The notes under the pieces are model-generated. The model saw only the letters and a list, made by a program, of their open reading frames with translations. It was not told the origin of the DNA and ran no database searches. A stretch of DNA of 64,000 nucleotides from Artocarpus heterophyllus. Lineage: Eukaryota > Streptophyta > Magnoliopsida > Rosales > Moraceae. Shown in pieces: positions 57,637 to 64,000 of this stretch (the first letter of the stretch is position 1; every line of letters starts with the position of its first letter). Both the position numbers and the translations under genes were made by a program. Location: the NCBI GenBank assembly GCA_025403435.1, contig CM046351.1:25757730-25821729 (forward strand), read 5' to 3'.

Positions 57637-59673
57637 TGTTGGAAAAACGGTGCGCAGCGGAATTTAAAATTTTTTTCATCAAAGTAATTTCCAAAACACA
57701 AGTTTGACATGCTATATGTATAAATTAAACAGATCTTACTAACCTTTGTGTGTCGAAGAACCTCCGCTACTTGTGAAGAGAAGTAACGTTCCAAAAGAGC
57801 CTCAACCAACTGGTCTTCTTTGCTATTCTCTATCCACAACCGGAGTGAGTGTGGGCTCACACGTACAGCTCTTCCACCGGTGACTCTCCTTCCAACCAAT
57901 AGAGAGAACCCAAAGCTAGTGTTCGTGATTTGTGAACAAAAGCTCTCAGGGAGTTTTCAGATGCTCACTAGAAGAGTATCACTCTTAATCTCTCAATTGA
58001 TCTAAGTAAATCATGAGACTCACTCCCTTTATATAGCTATTGGTCCTGGGGTCAGTCCTTATCAGAATATGTCTCAAAAACTCGAAACAGAATCAAGTTC
58101 GGATCAATATCTGATAAGATCCACGTGAAAAACGCGTAATCTTATCACTCGTTGATCGGCAGGCCGAACAGCCTGATCGGCAGGCTGAACAGGCCCCATC
58201 GGCAGGCCAAACACGTCACTCGGCAGGCCGAACTCCCGCGAAAATATCTCCGCGAATCTTTTATTTTCTATCCGAGATTCTATAGGATAAAGTCTCAGTT
58301 TTGATTCAAATAACCCAATAGAAAAGCCATCTAATCAAAAAAAAACTTTATCAAGATAATCTCTAAGAAAATAAATCAATTCATAATAATTCTACAAGTT
58401 TATCTTGATCTAATTTATCCAAAATTAAATCAACCGATAAACATACAAGAATTATCTGATCCCAATAATTCAACAAGTTTATCTTGAATTAATTTCTTAC
58501 AAAAATTAATGCAACCAATAAACAGACATGAATTATTTAATCCTATCAAATTTTAAACCAATCTGATAAATCCGACATAAGTCACCAATTACTTAAAAAG
58601 CATGCGATGTCGTTACAGGATTTTGTGAGCTAGCAAAGGGGACCAAAATGGACCTATAAAGTTCAAGCTCATGATAATTATGAAACCCATCATCCCAGAT
58701 ATACATTTCACAATTATCAACTCCAACGCTATTCCACTAAAAGCTTGGAGTTGCACTCTCGAACTTTATAGAATTACGAAGTTCGTATAGCTAAGTCTCT
58801 GTAATATATCATAGTGTATCGTATCCCCATATGATAATCCATAATCAGCTTAAGGACAAGTTCTGTCTTACCTTCCTGATTTATTTTTATCTTACATTCC
58901 ATTATCTCACCATTAGAAAACTTACTATCCAAAGATAGTATACCATTCAGTTACACCTATGTATCCAAATGGTTGAGCGCTCTAGTTTTCCGACTACAAG
59001 ACAACGCATATAAGAGGATATCATTACTCCTAAAGAGGAGCTATGGATTCCATATCTATGAATAACAAGTCTACGCTATCAAGAGTCATGCCTCCAACGT
59101 ACCAGCATGCATACCACTATAAAGATGTGGGTGTCACCTATTGGTACATCAAAAGACGCAAGTCGAGACAACAGGCCCACTATTCATCACAGGATTAAGA
59201 TACAATACAAATGACTGTCTAAAGTGAATTGATTTGCCAAGACAGAATTATTAATCCAAATCAATTCACTTTATGTCCCGATCCAACACATCGTCACCTA
59301 TGACAACGTGCTAATGTTTCTATTCATGGAGTCCAACTCCGATGGTCGAGACAAACCATCTCCAAAAAAGGATATAGACAACATAACAATCTTTACATGA
59401 ATAAAGTGCTTAACTTTATTCCCTCGATTGCGGATCATATATTTTAGACCATTACCTTAAGAATCGTGTCTTCTGCATAATCATCCCATCATATGCCCAA
59501 TTCTTAAGGTTTAGACCAACAGTCTCAGACTGCTGTTTGCTTATCATACATTCAACAAATATGAACATAAAGAGGATAAGATTTGGTATATATAAATAAA
59601 TAAATTCTTTATTGATAAAAATGTCTCCAAAAACATATTACATTTTTACTCCTTAGGGCATACATGTCTAACA
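57637..59673 (-). repeat. 3' LTR of the minus-strand Copia element
   Basis: Plus-strand edges are TGTTGGAAAAACGG and ACATGTCTAACA. It is the same family as the solo LTR at 30953-32814 in the other orientation, about 175 bp longer. Confidence 0.9.
58154..58233 (+). repeat. Four-unit 'GATCGGCAGGCCGAAC' array in the Copia 3' LTR
   Basis: Units start at 58154, 58175, 58197 and 58218 (spacing 21, 22, 21). The first matches the consensus exactly, and the others differ at one to two positions. The spacing is identical to that in the solo LTR. Confidence 0.95.
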
Positions 59674-59688
59674 ATTTTCCACTTGCAC
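59674..59688 (-). other. Polypurine tract of the Copia element
   Basis: On the minus strand GTGCAAGTGGAAAAT lies directly before the LTR start TGTTAGACATG. Confidence 0.8.
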
Positions 59689-61196
59689 TAAGTGAGTAAA
59701 TACAGCAAATTTCGCATCCCTATAGCTTCCACATGCCTCTCGAAGACTCTCCCAGTAAGTGTCTTTGTAAATGGAGCAGCTAAATTGTCCTCTGACGCGA
59801 TCTTGCATACCGTGACATGCCCGCTCTCAACAAAGTCCTTTATCACATTATACTTCTGATGAATATGCTTACTCCTCTTGTGAAATATTGGTTCCTTAGC
59901 ATTAGCTACCGCCGCACTGTTATCATAGTACAGTGATACCACTTTATCCATACCAAGAACTACCTCAAGATCCCTACGAAACTTGCAGTGTCACACTACT
60001 TCTTTCAAAGCATCACTAACTGCCACATACTCGGCCTCCATCGTTGAATTCGAAATGCAATCTTGCTTTGCACTTCTCCAACTGATGGCACCAACGCCCA
60101 GAGTAAACACAAACCCTGAAGTCGATTTCCTAGAATCCAGACAGGATTGAAAATCTGAGTCAGTGTATCCTAGAGGAGTCAAGTCCTCACCCGAATACAC
60201 AAGGATATACCGTCGAGTCATTCTCAGGTATTTGAAAATATGCTTTACTGCAACCCAATGGTTCGGTCCTGGATCCGCTTGAAATCAACTTACAATCCCA
60301 ACCGCATAACTAATATCCGGTCATGTGCAAAGCATGGCATACATGAGACTAACCATTGCCAAAGCATAAGACACCTTCTTCATGTATTCTCTTTCTTCAT
60401 AAGACTTTGGAGAGCCTTTCTTAGAAAGAGTAATTCCAGAACTAGATGGTTGCCCACCTTTCTTGGAATCCTACATTGCAAACCTCTTGAGAATTTTATC
60501 TATGTAGCCGGCCTGTGACAAAGCTATCATTTTGTTTTTCCTATCCCGAAAGATCTGGATATCGAGAACAAAATTAGCCTCACCCAAGTCCTTCATGTCA
60601 AACTGCTTGGTCAACCATAATTTGACCGATGAGAATGCCCCAACATCATTGCCAATTAGCAGAATGTCATCTACATAGAGCAGTAGAAAAACCACCTTCT
60701 CATCTTTAATGTGTTTGTACACACATGGTTCATCCACATTTTGTGAGAACCCATAAGTCTTGATCACTAGATCAAATCTTATGTTCCAAGAACGGGAAGC
60801 CTGCTTAAGTCCATAAATTGACTTTAGCAGCTTACAAACCTTACCCTCTTGACCTGCGACCTTGAATCCGTCTAGTTGTTCCATATAAATGGACTCATCA
60901 AGATAGCCATTCAGAAAATCCGTCTTAAGATCTGGTAGATGGAGAGCAGCAACTATGGACAAGAGAATCCGGATGGACTTAAGCATGGCTACAGGCGAAA
61001 AGGTTTCTTCATAATCGATTCCTTCCTTTTGCGTATAACCCTTAGCTACTAATCTAGCCTTAAAGGTTTCGACCTTTCCATCCACTCTTCTTTTCCTCTT
61101 GTAGATCCACTTACACCCTATGGGTTTTACCCCTTCGGGAAGATCCACAAGCTCCCATAACCGATTAGTCTCCATAGACTTCATCTCTATGTTCAT
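59688..61196 (-). pseudogene. Copia reverse transcriptase and RNase H, broken
   Basis: RT (61196-60471): [40 protein letters not shown], then [12 protein letters not shown] and the catalytic [11 protein letters not shown]. It ends at a stop after KRFAM, where Copia proteins continue. RNase H (60221-59991): GYTDSDFQSCLDSRKSTSGF and NSTMEAEYVAVSDA, then a stop. The last segment (59951-59688) has YYDNSAAVANAKEP and HKRSKHIHQKYN. At least three stops separate the segments, so no full polyprotein can be made. Confidence 0.95.
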
Positions 61197-61460
61197 GGCC
61201 TCTGTCTAGAGTCTTAAATCAACATCCTCCATAGCTTCTGCGTAACTATAAGGATCCCTGTCATGTTCATCCGGTTCAGCCAAGAAGACCTCCCCATTGA
61301 ACATATACCTCTCAGGTTAACACCTGATCCTCCCACTACGCCGAAGCCCCTAAGATTGTTGTTCATGTTTGTTTGGTTTTTCTATACCGATCAGGATGGT
61401 TTCGTTCAGAACCTCCGGAGTGAACGAATCACCCCTTAACTCCTCAAGCATCACTTTGCT

Positions 61461-62953
61461 TCAAGGTTTAAAGTCGTCCATGTAACTCTCCTCAAGGAAA
61501 GTTGCATTAGTTGAAACCACGACTTTATTTTCCTTTAGGTTATAAAAATAACCCCCTTTAGTCTCTTTTGGATATCCTACAAACATGCAAACTTCCGAAC
61601 ATGCTTCCAACTTATTCGGATCCTTAAACAGGACATGAGCCGGATATCCCCATATGTGAATATGGTTTAAGGATGTCTTCCTACTCGTCCACAACACGTG
61701 AGGAGTTTTAGAGACCGATTTAGAAGGCACATTGTTCAAAAGATAACATGTGGTTTGTAGTGCATTTCCCCAAAAGGATAACGGCAATGATGAATAACTC
61801 ATCATGGACCTAATCATGTCCAACAAAGTCCTATTTCTTCTCTCCGCTACCTATTCTGTTGCGGAGTGCCTGGCGCAGTCAAATGGGATAAAATCTCATT
61901 CTCTAATAAGTGTTCCAAGAACTCATCAGAAAGGTATTCTCCACCTCGATCTAATCGAAGTGCCTTTATGGGTTTACCCAATTGCTTTTCCACTTCAGCC
62001 CGAAACTCCTTGAACTTATCAAAAGTTTCGCTTTTGTGGTGCATTAGGTACACATACCCATATCTTGAGTAATCGTCAATAAAAGTGATGAAGTACTCAT
62101 ACCCTCCTCGTGCCTGGATGTTCATCAGTCCGCAAACATCACTATACATAAGTTCTAGAACCCCTTCGGCCCTATTGCCCTTAGACCCGAATGGTCTTTT
62201 GGTCATTTTACCCTCCAAACAAGATTCACATTGAGGTATAGATTCCACCTTTAAGTGACTTAAAGGTCCATCCCTTACCAACCTTTGAATCCTATTCAAG
62301 TTAATATGACCAAGGCGCAAATGCCAAAGATAAGTCTTATTAGAGTGAGAAGTTTTAAGTCTTTTAGAGTCATTATCATTTATCTCAGCATTAAGCAATA
62401 AGTCCATCTTAGGTTTGATAAAATATAGATTATTTTGCATCCATCCAGAACAGATAAAAGATTTGTTTTTACGAATCACTACTTTTTCATTAAAAGATAC
62501 CACGTAGGAGTCTTTAAATAAACAAGATACAGAAATTAAATTCCTTTTAAATTTAGGAACATAAAAACAATCTTGCAAAATTAAATTCCTATAATTATCA
62601 AAGTAAAGATGGACATCTCCCACTGCTTCCGCTGAGACCAAGGATCCATCGCCCATCCGAAGCGTGAAGTCCTCATGTAGCAGACTTCTCGTTTCTTTGA
62701 ACCCCTGTAGAGAAACACAAACATGATTAGTTGCACCAGAATCTATGACCCAGATGTCACTGGATTCCTCAACCAAACAAGTTTCGAAATATAGAAGATC
62801 ACACCTACCTCCTTCGGAAAGGAAGTCCTTGTAATGCTTCTTGATATGCCCGACCTCTCCATAGAAGAAGCATTTAAGCTTCTTTGGATTCTTCTTCTTC
62901 TTCTTCTTGTTCTTGGTAGCAGCAGGAATAGAAGACTTCATGTTCTTGGCCCA
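61461..62953 (-). pseudogene. Copia zinc knuckle, protease and integrase, frameshifted
   Basis: From 62941 downward: a Lys-rich stretch, a damaged zinc knuckle (KCFFYGEVGHIKKHYKDF) and protease WVIDSGATNHVC. The integrase zinc site follows (HLRLGHINLNRIQRL with CESCLEGK), then the integrase core with SDVCG, TFIDDYSRYGYVYLM and LRLDRGGEYLSDEF. A one-base deletion near 61850, after APGTPQQN, shifts the frame. The integrase C-terminal part continues at 61826-61461 with SLPLSFWGNALQTTCYLLN and GYPAHVLFKDPNK. A TAA stop at 62954-62956 cuts this from gag. Confidence 0.95.
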
Positions 62954-63163
62954 TTACTTCTTTCCATTTCCTGAGTTAGGATTGGAACCAGAAGCAGCTA
63001 CCATGTTGGCCTCACCACCTGCAGGAGACTCCCTGATCAGCAGTTCAAACTCCTATAACTGTTTCATCAGTTCTGTTAAGGTCATATCCCATCTATTGCT
63101 TAAATTAAATGTAGCTCTAAACGAAATAAATTTCATAGATAGAGTCTCAAAGACCATAGTCAT

Positions 63164-63629
63164 CTAAGTTTCAGCATCAATGTCGGCTCCATTGGTTTGA
63201 GCCTCAGTGAGGTAACCCATGACCAACATCATATGCTCCTTTATAGATGTCCCTGGCCTCTGTCTACAGTTTAAGAGTTTCCGAAGCACCTCTTGCCACT
63301 TTGTTATGGCCTGGCCTCCAAACATATCCTCAAGATTATCCAAGATCTGCTTCGCAGTCTCATAATCCTGATGTTGAGCCTGCAGTACGTTGTTCATGCT
63401 GGCCATAACATAGCAGCGGGCCTGATCATTAGCGTCTTTCCAGCAGTCGTACGCTTAGAATTGCTCATTACTTGAGTCTCCCGTAGGCTCAGGAGGACAC
63501 GGGGTTGTCAGTACATATTTCAGTTTCTCAAAGGACGGGATGATATCCAGGTTCCGTTTCCAATCATTATAGTTCTTACATGTTAATTGGTTTTTGTCAA
63601 GTTTCGATGATAAAGCGTTTTTAGACATT
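63164..63629 (-). pseudogene. Copia Gag remnant
   Basis: Probable gag start near 63629 (MSKNALSSKLDKNQLTCKNY, then NDWKRNLDIIPSFEKLKYVL). After a break near 63455 it continues at 63406-63164 with YETAKQILDNLEDMFGGQAI and PGTSIKEHMMLVMGYLTEAQ, the UBN2-type Gag of Copia elements. Stops separate the two segments. Confidence 0.85.
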
Positions 63630-64000
63630 TTCAATCTACAATAAAGAATCATATACCAAACATAAGCAAACAAATAATGATAATTTAGTAAGAAAACACA
63701 ATCATGTAAAATTATACAAATGTGTTTATGTGTCAAAACCTTGAAAATATCACAACCTTACAACGATAATTCCCAACTCAGAATTCAACAAGCTCCAAGG
63801 GGAGTCATGCCAAATTCAATCAGGAACACGGATTCCCTCTTGATTAATATATACCTTCCAGGACCCGTATGATCCAGCATATATTAATAATCGTTTCTTT
63901 GGCCATTAATTTTATTAACTGAGCTCCTAGGGGAGGTTAACAATAAAATTAATGTGAGTGTATAACCATCGTTTTAATATTTTATCCATGATTTATAATC
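63630..64000 (-). other. Copia 5' untranslated leader, cut by the window edge
   Basis: No coding frame. The end of the 5' LTR (plus-strand TGTTGGAAAA...) is not met before 64000, so primer site and LTR are outside. Confidence 0.5.

Larger units (their letters stand above)
57637..64000 (-). mobile_element. Ty1/Copia retrotransposon, minus strand, 5' LTR outside the window
   Basis: A 3' LTR of 2037 bp (57637-59673), polypurine tract and broken pol and gag follow in the order expected on the minus strand (gag, protease, integrase, RT, RNase H), reading down from 63629. A leader stretch runs from 63630 to the window end. The left flank of the LTR is GTTTA (57632-57636), which should reappear beyond the 5' LTR. 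Long LTRs and the domain order suit an Angela-like or related Copia lineage, which is inference. Confidence 0.9.

Noticed and set aside
57390..57899. 169-codon minus-strand frame
   Set aside because: It overlaps the border of a Copia LTR and poly-A/T tracts; no domain is present.
58154..58233. Regularly spaced repeats as a CRISPR array
   Set aside because: Repeats are too short (16 bp), spacers only 5-6 bp, and the DNA is a plant retrotransposon LTR.

Overview
This is nuclear DNA of a flowering plant, almost certainly a eudicot. Genes have spliced introns with GT-AG or GC-AG borders, the intergenic DNA is very AT-rich, and most of it is transposon debris of plant type. I cannot name the species.

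Four genes look real. (1) CHLH/GUN5, the large subunit of plastid magnesium chelatase, 7168-12646 (+), five exons, 1380 codons, with a G-box and a TATA box upstream. (2) A STELLO-type Golgi protein linked to cellulose synthase assembly, 20167-23671 (-), three exons, 758 residues. (3) A plant protein of unknown function with a predicted C-terminal helical or winged-helix-like domain, 36572-38633 (+), five exons, 233 residues. (4) A small intronless plant gene of 84 residues, 39999-40253 (+). They share no obvious pathway; CHLH acts in chlorophyll synthesis and STELLO in cell-wall synthesis.

The rest is a layered transposon landscape. 1-1868 looks like the end of a large LTR. 3401-5903 holds two 330-bp LTRs of a small non-autonomous element. 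13352-17884 is a hAT-like element containing a truncated Copia pol gene. 30953-32814 is a solo Copia LTR with a perfect 5-bp target duplication. 33.5-36.2 kb is rich in MITEs. 41296-51779 is a decayed Ty3/Gypsy derivative with a degenerate primer site, gag remnants, a captured intronless LOG-like cytokinin-gene pseudogene, and a nested 2.9-kb solo LTR with its own perfect target duplication. 52.5-54.8 kb holds three fold-back elements. 55.3-57.5 kb is an old Copia LTR. 57637 to the window end is a minus-strand Copia element with a 2.04-kb 3' LTR and broken gag-pol; its 5' LTR lies outside.

The most unusual signal is a 16-bp dyad motif, consensus GATCGGCAGGCCGAAC. It occurs as arrays of 4-5 copies spaced about 21-23 bp apart. 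It is found in the Copia LTRs and, in both orientations, in an apparently unrelated Gypsy-type solo LTR.
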